This document shows, piece after piece, positions 1 through 6,656 of a stretch of DNA of 33,649 nucleotides. The translations under genes were made by a program, and so were the position numbers. A model generated the notes under the pieces. It did not search any database, had not been told where the DNA came from, and worked only from the letters and a program-made list of their open reading frames with translations. The stretch covers positions 1 to 33,649 of the forward strand of contig CAZTTS010000009.1 of assembly GCA_964616165.1 (NCBI GenBank), written 5' to 3'. The stretch's first letter is position 1, and each line of letters begins with the position of its first letter. The stretch comes from CAZCCM01 sp964616165. Lineage in GTDB: Bacteria > Bacillota > Clostridia > TANB77 > CAG-508.

Positions 1-82
1 AGTGAGCAAAATATAGAGAACCTATTATAATAATAACAGCTATTATTGTTGTTATTGTTTTAAAAAGCACTTGTTTTTTCAC
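1..82 (-). CDS. Membrane-anchored or secreted protein, N-terminal fragment
   Basis: Only the first 27 codons lie in the window; the gene continues past base 1. A GTG start at 82-80 follows an AAGGGGG ribosome site (84-92 region) that overlaps the end of the upstream gene. The peptide starts MKKQVLFKTI and continues into a strongly hydrophobic segment (IIAVIIIIGSLYF), so a signal peptide or single membrane anchor is likely. It lies 9 bp downstream of the SipW-fusion gene and is probably co-transcribed with it, which suggests a further component of the same secretion or fibre locus. The function cannot be determined from this fragment. An ATG at 86-84 is followed at once by TGA and is excluded. 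Confidence 0.6.
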   Translation of the reverse strand, partial: MKKQVLFKTITTIIAVIIIIGSLYFAH

Positions 83-91
83 ATAACCCCC

Positions 92-1719
92 TTATCTCAG
101 TTGCTCATATTCTATGTAAAATTCTATTTCATTTAATGGGCCACTAACTCCTAACGCTCCTTCTAAAGTTACTTTATCTAATGATTCACCCACTGGACCT
201 AGTACAAACCACCCATTATTGTCAATAGTAACTAAATCATAATTACTATCATATACATTATACAGACTTCTATCTAAAAGAGTATCGTCTGCAGTATTTA
301 AAACTCTAAATTTAACTGCAACTTCCCCATTATTTTTTATATCAAAAGTAAATTCTCTTTCTTCTCCTTTATCTAATAATGCAAAATCATTATATTCATC
401 TATACTCCATTCATTATGAGATATTTCAACATCAAATTTAGCAACTCTTGCTCCATCATCATTAGGAGATACTGTTTTATATTTAGAAAAAGAAAAGCTT
501 GATACTAATGTTGTTATTATAAGTAGGTACAATAAATATCTACTCATAGGTATTGTATCAGGATCTTCTTCTACTTCTTCTTTTTTTATTTTTCTTTTAA
601 TTAATATTGTTCCCTTATATATTAAGTAAACAACTGAAATTAAAATTACTATACTAACAGGGCTATTAACTATTTCTACTACTCTCATAAAGCCTGGAAT
701 TATTTTAACCACTTTTCCTATAACTTTGTCTTTAGAAATTTCACCATCTTCTTTATTATTTGCATCTCCAGTTAGTATAAAACCTGTTTCAGTTGCACCT
801 ACAATTCTATGTGTTGTTGATGTGTTTTCACCCTTGTATGAAATAATATCACCTTTGTGATATTCTTTTTGTTGTTTAACAATTACCAAATCACCTGGAT
901 TAATAGTTGGCTCCATACTTCCAGTTACAATTAAAGCTCCACCATATCCAAATACTGTAGAGATTTGTTCCTTATGTACTATCGCCTTGTATATATTTAT
1001 AATATTAGCAATAAAAAGTACAATTAAGATAATAATAACTACATTTCTAGATATTATTTTAATTGGTTTTTTTCTGATTTTATTAGATATAATAACAGTA
1101 ATAATATGTATGATATAAAGCACTAATATTAATAATAATATTAATCCTAGATATTTAAATATATCTACATATTGAAAATATAGATTATCATCTGTTTTAC
1201 TTATCCTACCAATATCACTTAAACCTTTAGCTCTAATAATTAAGTTAAATAATTGATCTTCTTTTATATTACCAATAAAGGTATCTATTTCATCTGATTT
1301 AGTTTTCCAAGCCCATTCTAATTTATACACATCTGTTGTTCTATCTTCTAAATTAATATTTTCTAAAACAAATTCTTCTAAAGGTACCTTTTCACTTGTT
1401 TCTTTTCCTCCTAAAACATATTCTCCATTCTTTTGCAGGCTAAACACTAGTGGTATATTATCTAAGTTTTCGCCAATAAACTCTAATTCATATGGAAGAT
1501 TTTCTTCTTTAGAATTATTATATATTGCAAAAGAATATGCCCCTTTATTCAGCGGATGTACTAACTTTTTATTATAATCATCTCTTTTAAATACATCTAT
1601 TTCTGTTTCATTACTATGATAGTAATCTCCATCTTGTATGTATACTTCAAATGTTTGACCAGGTAATAGACTTTTAGGTAAAATTAAAAATAAAAAGAAA
1701 ACACTTATCAAAAAGAATA
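92..1719 (-). CDS. SipW-type signal peptidase I fused to TasA-like domains (5' end in gap)
   Basis: The visible 541 residues, counted from the edge of gap 1, contain in order: a hydrophobic segment (1-18); an extracellular beta-rich region (about 20-187) ending in a Tyr-x-Leu-x-Trp-Ala-Trp pattern typical of TasA/camelysin-like SipW substrates; two membrane segments (188-213, 223-243) around a basic loop; a signal peptidase I domain with catalytic Ser267 in GSMEP, His303 in THRIV where bacterial type I enzymes have Lys, and TGDAN at 316-320; a third membrane segment (350-370); a basic loop; a fourth (394-410); and a second beta domain (411-541) starting SKYKTV. The His marks the SipW or ER-type Ser-His class. 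The topology is consistent with the positive-inside rule, placing both beta domains and the active site outside. No ribosome site precedes the internal Met at 547, so a separate C-terminal gene is unlikely. The real start lies in gap 1. Confidence 0.75.
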
Positions 1720-1819
1720 NNNNNNNNNNNNNNNNNNNNNNNNNNNNNNNNNNNNNNNNNNNNNNNNNNNNNNNNNNNNNNNNNNNNNNNNNNNNNNNNN
1801 NNNNNNNNNNNNNNNNNNN
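1720..1819. other. Assembly gap 1 (100 N)
   Basis: One hundred N of arbitrary length. The flanks share no sequence, so real bases are missing. An open frame crosses the Ns by chance and joins a SipW-substrate-like N-terminus on the right to the SipW-fusion protein on the left. These are more likely two genes, because the right part is a complete signal peptide and the left part begins inside a second hydrophobic segment. Confidence 0.95.
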
Positions 1820-1927
1820 AACATATTTAGCTAGAGTTCTACTTAATAGACTTGTTGATATTAGCATAACAATTAATAATATTACTATTAATTTAGGTAA
1901 TATGCTTTTTCTTTCTGTTTTTTTCAT
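1820..1927 (-). CDS. SipW-substrate-like (TasA/camelysin-type) protein, N-terminal fragment
   Basis: Thirty-six codons before gap 1. The peptide has a basic start (MKKTERKS), a long hydrophobic core (LIVILLIVMLISTSLL) and ends in SRTLAKYV, which resembles the cleavage region of SipW-dependent precursors in Bacillota, where a small-x-Ala motif is followed by Lys/Tyr. The ATG overlaps the TGA of the upstream SipW gene (ATGA, 1927-1924), so translation is probably coupled. The rest of the protein lies in gap 1. It could instead be the true N-terminus of the 92-1719 fusion protein if the gap is short and in frame; I think this less likely because a second hydrophobic segment begins right after the gap. 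Confidence 0.6.
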
Positions 1928-2547
1928 TTTTCTTTTCCTTTCTTTTCTAATTCATCTTTTAATCGTTGAATTTCTAAATCTTTTTCTATATTGTTAAGAC
2001 CAGATTTTTTCTTTTGTCTTAAAATATCATAAACTATAAACCCTATAACTGGAAGCCCTACAAATAGGAACATACCAAATGGAGTTTGCATAAACATGGC
2101 AATTTTTCCCATGCCTTTAATTCTAAACCAATATATGCTTTCAACATTGTCTTCACTAATAGGTTCAATGTCTGCTGCATTATTAGCATCACCTTTTGTA
2201 ATAAATTGTAGTTTGTCCTCTTCTTCTTGTATTTCTTCTATTCTATGTGTAACAACTACTTTGCCTTCACTATATGCTATTACATCTCCTACTTCTAAAG
2301 TTTTAGGATCGACATTTTTAGTAACAATTAAATCTCCACCATTAAAGAATGGTTTCATTGAATCAGTTTCTACTATAAATAATTTTTTATCTAAAACCGA
2401 AGGTACTTTATCTGGATTAACATAGGATTTAATAACAATAGTAAGATTCATAATTAGCACAAGTGCTAAAAATATACTGAGAATAGCGCCTAAAACATAA
2501 AGAACTATTTTAAATGCCTTTATATCTTTTTTACCGCCTTTTTTCAT
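1924..2547 (-). CDS. sipW: Signal peptidase I, SipW type
   Basis: A 207-residue membrane peptidase that would cleave signal peptides of exported proteins, probably the SipW-dependent substrates encoded next to it. It has an N-terminal membrane anchor (13-40), catalytic Ser63 in ETDSMKP, His101 in VVTHRIE (His in place of the usual Lys, the SipW/ER class mark), GDAN at 119-122, a C-terminal membrane segment (157-174) and a charged coiled-coil tail (180-207) on the cytoplasmic side. The start is the ATG at 2547, preceded by GGAGGAA at 2557-2551. An in-frame upstream ATG at 2619 has no ribosome site and would add an unlikely extension. The stop overlaps the next ATG. The cytoplasmic coiled-coil tail is unusual for SipW. 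Confidence 0.85.
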   Translation of the reverse strand: MKKGGKKDIKAFKIVLYVLGAILSIFLALVLIMNLTIVIKSYVNPDKVPSVLDKKLFIVETDSMKPFFNGGDLIVTKNVDPKTLEVGDVIAYSEGKVVVTHRIEEIQEEEDKLQFITKGDANNAADIEPISEDNVESIYWFRIKGMGKIAMFMQTPFGMFLFVGLPVIGFIVYDILRQKKKSGLNNIEKDLEIQRLKDELEKKGKEK

Positions 2548-2550
2548 AAT

Positions 2551-2557
2551 TTCCTCC
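2551..2557 (-). promoter_or_regulatory. Ribosome binding site deciding the sipW start
   Basis: GGAGGAA on the minus strand, 3 nt before the ATG at 2547. It rejects the longer reading from 2619. Confidence 0.85.
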
Positions 2558-2644
2558 AACAACATAATAATTGATAGGATAAAAGTTATATAGCAATTAT
2601 AATTAATCCTTACACACAACTTATATCTTTATCTTGTGCTTTTA

Positions 2645-2673
2645 ATGATATAAATTTGGTCTTGTATATTCAA
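2645..2673 (-). promoter_or_regulatory. Candidate sigma-A promoter for the SipW locus
   Basis: TTGAAT (2673-2668) and TATCAT (2650-2645) with a 17-bp spacer. It implies a leader of about 90 nt before the sipW ATG. The -10 box is weak and AT-rich sequence gives chance matches, so this is tentative. Confidence 0.4.
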
Positions 2674-2736
2674 TGTTTAATATGAAATGTAATATAAAAG
2701 AAAGCAATACGAAACGAATATCACAATAATTTAATA

Positions 2737-2763
2737 AAAACACATAGTTTTTCTATGTGTTTT
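2737..2763 (-). terminator. Intrinsic terminator after the 537-residue coiled-coil gene
   Basis: A perfect 11-bp stem (2737-2747 with 2753-2763, core CACATAG/CTATGTG) with a 5-nt loop, followed on the minus strand by a T-rich run. It lies 54 bp after the stop at 2817. The symmetry would also let it work on the plus strand, but no plus-strand gene is present. Confidence 0.8.
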
Positions 2764-2816
2764 ATTATCATTTATTTAAGATTTATTAAAAAATATTTAT
2801 ATAGCTATATTAATAT

Positions 2817-4430
2817 TTAAATCTTATGTTTACTTTTATCATCTTTATCAGCTTCAATAGTTGCAATTAAAGTTTTTAGATTAACAAAATCTGCTATTTT
2901 TTCTACATTTATATTGTTTTTTCTAATATAGTAAAATTGTTCAAAACATGATAAGTCTTCAATTAATGAATCTAACATTTCTGGTTCTAGCATCTCATCT
3001 GTTAAGTTTATATTCATTAGGCTATATCTGTCTTTAATAATAAGTCTAAGATCTTTATCATTATTTATATTAAAATTATTTGTTAATATATTATATGGCC
3101 AATTCACAAAATCTTTTAATCCTTGAACCATATTATCTAAATCTTCTTCAGGCATATCTTCAAAATGATTTTTCGTTATATTATATAGTTCCCTATAGAA
3201 AGATGCTATAAAACTAAATACATCTCCTATAGTTGATGCTTCGTTAATATGATTTACTATTGCATTATCAATTCTAACTCTATCATATTCCTGATATTTA
3301 TCTTTTATGCCTTTAATAATATTGTTTTGTGTAACATGTAGAGCTTCATCATTACCTTTTGTAAACTTAGATTTTTCAATTTTTTTAGTCATTGCAATAA
3401 CTCTTTTTTCTTCTTTTGCAATTTCTTTTAGTAATTTAGTTTCTTCATTTTTCAATGACTTATTTTCTTTATTTTCTTCATATCTTGCTAAGATATTATC
3501 AATAACATATTGATATTTTGATATTTGCTTATATTCATATAATGCATTTTTTAATTTATTAAAGTTCATATCTAATTCATCTTGTTTAGTAGAATCTAGA
3601 ATTGATTCTAAGAAAATTTCAGACATATACTTAGTATATCTATCTTGCATAGCTTTCTTTGTATAATCCATAGGTATTAATTCACCATCTAAAAATTTAT
3701 GAATAATACGATATGAATCATTTTCTGCAACTATATCTCTATTCTTTATTAATTTATTATATCTAGTATATATAATATCAGACTTCATTGAAGATATAAT
3801 ATATTTAGCTTTACTATCACAATAGCTATCAATCTTTTTCTTGTTTAATAGATATAAATATCTAAAATTAAGTTCAATATGTGTAATAATATCTGGAGAT
3901 CTCCAATAAACAGATTCAAACTTTTCTTGTATTGCTGAAAGATCTAATTTTTTTCTTTTAATTCCCTCAATAAATAAAGAGATGTATTCTTTTACATATC
4001 TGCTATACAGAAAATCATTTTCTGTTAATATAATACCTACTTCTTTAAATTTAAGGATTGCTCCTAGAATAATAGAATTGATTTCTTCAAGATTATTCAT
4101 ATAGAAATACTTTAATTTATGAATTCTCTTATCTAATTCCATTTTTTCATAAGAAGAATTTATATCATTTAATAGATATAATATAGACGAAATATTATTT
4201 AATTCCTTTTGAATTTGAGATAGATTATCTTTTTTCTCTATTTTATCTATTTCAGCATATCTGCGTTTCATTTCCTGCAGAATCTTATCTTGAATTTTTT
4301 CAAACTCAATAAAAGTTTCCTCAACTACCTTTACATATTTCTCTTTGTTTTTCTTGTTGTTTAGAGGTAGTGTAGATAAAATCTCTTTTTTAACACCTAT
4401 CTTTTCAATTATTTCCTTCGGATAACTCAT
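2817..4430 (-). CDS. Uncharacterised coiled-coil-rich protein, 537 residues
   Basis: I do not recognise a family. There is no signal peptide and no membrane segment, so it is probably cytoplasmic. It is rich in Lys, Glu, Ile and Asn and strongly helical, with likely coiled coils at about 30-75 and 320-360 (a KNEETKLLKEIAKEEKRV-like stretch). The C-terminal third (about 390-525) looks globular, with aromatic residues (FASFYREL, FVNWPYNI, CFEQFYYIR). No catalytic motif is visible. Its ATG overlaps the stop of the 42-residue gene upstream by one base (TAATG), so translation is coupled. A terminator follows. The layout of small acidic ORF plus large coiled-coil ORF repeats at the neighbouring operon (4784-6515). 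Confidence 0.8.
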   Translation of the reverse strand: MSYPKEIIEKIGVKKEILSTLPLNNKKNKEKYVKVVEETFIEFEKIQDKILQEMKRRYAEIDKIEKKDNLSQIQKELNNISSILYLLNDINSSYEKMELDKRIHKLKYFYMNNLEEINSIILGAILKFKEVGIILTENDFLYSRYVKEYISLFIEGIKRKKLDLSAIQEKFESVYWRSPDIITHIELNFRYLYLLNKKKIDSYCDSKAKYIISSMKSDIIYTRYNKLIKNRDIVAENDSYRIIHKFLDGELIPMDYTKKAMQDRYTKYMSEIFLESILDSTKQDELDMNFNKLKNALYEYKQISKYQYVIDNILARYEENKENKSLKNEETKLLKEIAKEEKRVIAMTKKIEKSKFTKGNDEALHVTQNNIIKGIKDKYQEYDRVRIDNAIVNHINEASTIGDVFSFIASFYRELYNITKNHFEDMPEEDLDNMVQGLKDFVNWPYNILTNNFNINNDKDLRLIIKDRYSLMNINLTDEMLEPEMLDSLIEDLSCFEQFYYIRKNNINVEKIADFVNLKTLIATIEADKDDKSKHKI

Positions 4431-4558
4431 TAGCTTTCCTCTGTATTTTTCTTATGTTCTTCACGCAAAAAAGATATAAAGTCATCTACTTCTTTATATA
4501 AGTCAATCAGTGTATTTGTTTCCACATCTTTTATATCTTTTTTGTCATTTGTATCCAT
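4430..4558 (-). CDS. Small charged protein, 42 residues, unknown function
   Basis: This starts at the ATG at 4558, preceded by AAGGAAA (4570-4564); the longer frame from 4615 lacks a ribosome site. The sequence is highly charged (starts MDTNDKKDIKDVE, ends HKKNTEES) with one amphipathic helix around LIDLYKEVDDFISFLREE. It is translationally coupled to the 537-residue protein through a TAATG junction, which suggests a partner or subunit of that protein. No family is recognised. Confidence 0.65.
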   Translation of the reverse strand: MDTNDKKDIKDVETNTLIDLYKEVDDFISFLREEHKKNTEES

Positions 4559-4563
4559 TACAC

Positions 4564-4570
4564 TTTCCTT
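4564..4570 (-). promoter_or_regulatory. Ribosome binding site deciding the 42-residue ORF start
   Basis: AAGGAAA on the minus strand, 5 nt before the ATG at 4558. Confidence 0.65.
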
Positions 4571-4577
4571 TAAATAA

Positions 4578-4606
4578 AATATATCATACCAAAAATACTT
4601 TATCAA
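4578..4606 (-). promoter_or_regulatory. Sigma-A promoter for the 42/537-residue operon
   Basis: TTGATA (4606-4601) and TATATT (4583-4578) with a 17-bp spacer, 20 bp upstream of the start at 4558. The ribosome site lies between, so the leader is very short. Confidence 0.6.
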
Positions 4607-4692
4607 TTTATACATTCTTTTTTTTGAAAAAATATGAAAATATTACATTAAATTGTTGATAAGCTTGTTTTAGTAAATATTAAATATAAAAA

Positions 4693-4717
4693 AAGAAGAG
4701 AATTTATATCTCTTCTT
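4693..4717 (-). terminator. Intrinsic terminator after the 479-residue gene
   Basis: A 9-bp stem (4693-4701 with 4709-4717, AGAAGAGA type) with a 7-nt loop, followed on the minus strand by seven T. It lies 67 bp beyond the stop at 4784 and separates the two coiled-coil operons. Confidence 0.8.
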
Positions 4718-4783
4718 CTATTTATATTATAAATAATTTTATCATTAATATGCTTTTATATATTATATATTGCATTATATATA

Positions 4784-6223
4784 TTATATTGAACGTCCAT
4801 CATCTGGTTTTGTAGTTCTTGCTTTTTTTTGTTTTTTAGCTTGCTCAATTTTTCTATCAAGTTCACTTCTTTCTGCAACTTTATGCTCTTCTAATTTATC
4901 TTGTAAATATGCTGAACTCTTCATTCTCTTTTTAAATTCATTTGAATACTCAGGTTTAGGAGCTTTCTCTTTTGGTTGTTCTGATTGAGTTACTTGTGGT
5001 TCTGCTTTTTGTGCTTGCGGTTCTGCTTTTTGCGCTTGTGGTTGAGGCTTATGTGGTCTTGGTTGCACTCTTTTTGGTTGTAACTTTGGTACATCTTGTT
5101 TTTGTGCATGTTCTGCTTGTAATGCTTTTTTTGCTTTATATGCATCTAAAGCTTTTTTCGTTTTAGTTTTAATTTTTTTTGCAAATCCAGAAAGCTTCTT
5201 TTTAAACTTACTCCACAAAGTTACTTCTGCTAATGGTTGTTTAGGTTCAACTCTTTGAATTCCTGGAGATGTAATTCTTTGTGGCTCTAATTTTATAGGT
5301 TCAGCTTTTGCAGCTTCTTTAACTTCTTCTTTCACTGCTTCTTCTTGTTGTTTTACTTCTTGTGATTGCATATGAGTTTTTAACAATTCTGCCGCTTTTT
5401 CATTATAATAGTCTTCTACAATTTGTCTTTCCTCTAAAACATCTTCTAGTTCTATTTCATTCTCATCAATCAATAATTGAAAAATTTCTTCAGCACTTAA
5501 GTCTTTATTTTTAGTTATAGCTACTTCAAATTCTCTAATATCAAATCCAATAATACCATTTGTTCTACAATAACTTCTAATATTCTTTTTATTGTCATTA
5601 AATTGCAGAGTAGCTTCCATAAGCGCATCTTCTTCTTTAGGTGAAAGAACTTTACCTTGAGCCTTTTTTATTAATAACTCTCTAGAAATATTTTGATTCT
5701 TTACCATTTGATCAAAATGATCTTTTAAATCTGGATCTAAATTCAAATTGTCTTTGATTAAATTTAAAATTCCATCTTTTTGTTCCAGTTTATGAGCTCT
5801 TGTATTTAAGTCTACTTTTCTAATATTTGCTCTTGCTTCCATTTCTTCCATTTGCATATCTCTTAATAGTTCTACACCTTCTGGAATTCTTGTAGCAAAA
5901 GTATCATTAGCAAATTCTAACATTTTTTCAAACTCATCTAGTTTTTCTACTCTCGAAAATTGTGTTTCTCTAATATCTTGATATTCTAATGTTAAAGCAT
6001 CAAGTTCAACTTGATATTTTAACATTGTCTGAGGAGTTTTAGCATTATCTAATTTTGCTTCTAGTTTAGCCATTTTATCTCTTATATCTTGCTCTTTATC
6101 CATGTCAATTAATAGCTCTTGATGAATTTTATCTATTCTAGTTCTAGCTTTTTTATATTCTCTTTGCACAAAAGCAAAATCATTTCTAGCTAATCTTTCT
6201 TCATCTGAAATTTTTCTAGCCAT
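4784..6223 (-). CDS. Uncharacterised coiled-coil protein with Pro/Gln/Lys-rich tail, 479 residues
   Basis: No family is recognised. Residues 1-160 are almost entirely charged helix (likely coiled coil), 160-270 look globular and helical, and 285-479 are disordered and basic: an alternating Lys/Gln/Glu/Pro segment, a Lys cluster (about 335-365), then a Pro-Gln-rich part with a tandem repeat at about 395-408 (QAQKAEP twice, encoded by two 21-bp units at 4998-5039), and a charged helix near the end. There is no signal peptide or membrane segment. The ATG at 6223 sits one base after the stop of the 96-residue gene, and its ribosome site GGAGGAGGT lies inside that gene's last codons, so the two are coupled. 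A scaffold or nucleic-acid or cell-envelope-linked role is possible but unproven. Confidence 0.8.
   Translation of the reverse strand: MARKISDEERLARNDFAFVQREYKKARTRIDKIHQELLIDMDKEQDIRDKMAKLEAKLDNAKTPQTMLKYQVELDALTLEYQDIRETQFSRVEKLDEFEKMLEFANDTFATRIPEGVELLRDMQMEEMEARANIRKVDLNTRAHKLEQKDGILNLIKDNLNLDPDLKDHFDQMVKNQNISRELLIKKAQGKVLSPKEEDALMEATLQFNDNKKNIRSYCRTNGIIGFDIREFEVAITKNKDLSAEEIFQLLIDENEIELEDVLEERQIVEDYYNEKAAELLKTHMQSQEVKQQEEAVKEEVKEAAKAEPIKLEPQRITSPGIQRVEPKQPLAEVTLWSKFKKKLSGFAKKIKTKTKKALDAYKAKKALQAEHAQKQDVPKLQPKRVQPRPHKPQPQAQKAEPQAQKAEPQVTQSEQPKEKAPKPEYSNEFKKRMKSSAYLQDKLEEHKVAERSELDRKIEQAKKQKKARTTKPDDGRSI
4998..5039 (-). repeat. Two 21-bp tandem repeats in coding sequence
   Basis: Units 4998-5018 and 5019-5039 differ at only a couple of positions and encode QAQKAEP twice in the disordered tail of the 479-residue protein. 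Confidence 0.75.
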
Positions 6224-6224
6224 A

Positions 6225-6515
6225 TTATACCTCCTCCGTAGCGCTTAACTTGTTAAGTCTTACTTGAAGTTCATCAAGGTTTTGAATTAATTTTGCTTGT
6301 TTTGCCTTAACATCATTATACATTTCATTTAACTCAACAATACTAACAGCTAAACCTTCTACTTCTTCGGTTGTTACTTCATCTTCGTATTCATCTTCAT
6401 CTTCGTCTGCATATTTTGCAAAATGAGCATCCATTATCTCTTGTATGATTTCATCAGTAGGAACAAATTCTTCTATAATGTCTTCAGTTTGCAATTCATT
6501 TTTTTCTTCTTCCAT
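6225..6515 (-). CDS. Acidic protein with coiled-coil C-terminus, 96 residues
   Basis: The N-terminal half is very acidic (an Asp/Glu run at about 36-50, YADEDEDEYEDEV), and the C-terminal half (about 52-92) has heptad-like hydrophobics (VSIVELNEMYNDVKAKQAKL) that suggest a coiled coil. A ribosome site GGAAGGT precedes the ATG at 6515, with a strong promoter at 6569-6597. It is first in a two-gene operon and coupled to the 479-residue coiled-coil protein. A heteromeric complex of the two is a reasonable inference. No family is recognised. Confidence 0.75.
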   Translation of the reverse strand: MEEEKNELQTEDIIEEFVPTDEIIQEIMDAHFAKYADEDEDEYEDEVTTEEVEGLAVSIVELNEMYNDVKAKQAKLIQNLDELQVRLNKLSATEEV

Positions 6516-6568
6516 AATTTACCTTCCGTATTTTTATTTTTCATATAGTATTTTAAAATTATACTTAT

Positions 6569-6597
6569 ATTATACCCTATTTTAGCTGTTTTTTCAA
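6569..6597 (-). promoter_or_regulatory. Strong sigma-A promoter of the 96/479-residue operon
   Basis: TTGAAA (6597-6592), 17-bp spacer, perfect TATAAT (6574-6569), 54 bp upstream of the ATG at 6515. No clear hairpin terminator separates it from the end of the UPF0182 gene at 6657. Confidence 0.8.
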
Positions 6598-6656
6598 CTT
6601 TTGTTAGTTATATACACAAATGAAATATAGTTTTTATTATTATGTTATGTTATGTG

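Noticed and set aside
545..547. Separate start for the C-terminal TasA-like domain at Met 547
   Set aside because: There is no ribosome site at proper spacing and the frame is continuous with the peptidase.
92..1927. A single 611-residue protein across gap 1
   Set aside because: The frame passes through 100 N of arbitrary length, and both sides have their own hydrophobic N-terminal segments; I list two partial genes instead.
4972..5166. Plus-strand frame rich in Val/Leu
   Set aside because: Mirror of the Gln/Lys/Glu/Ala-rich tail of the minus-strand 479-residue protein; no ribosome site or promoter.
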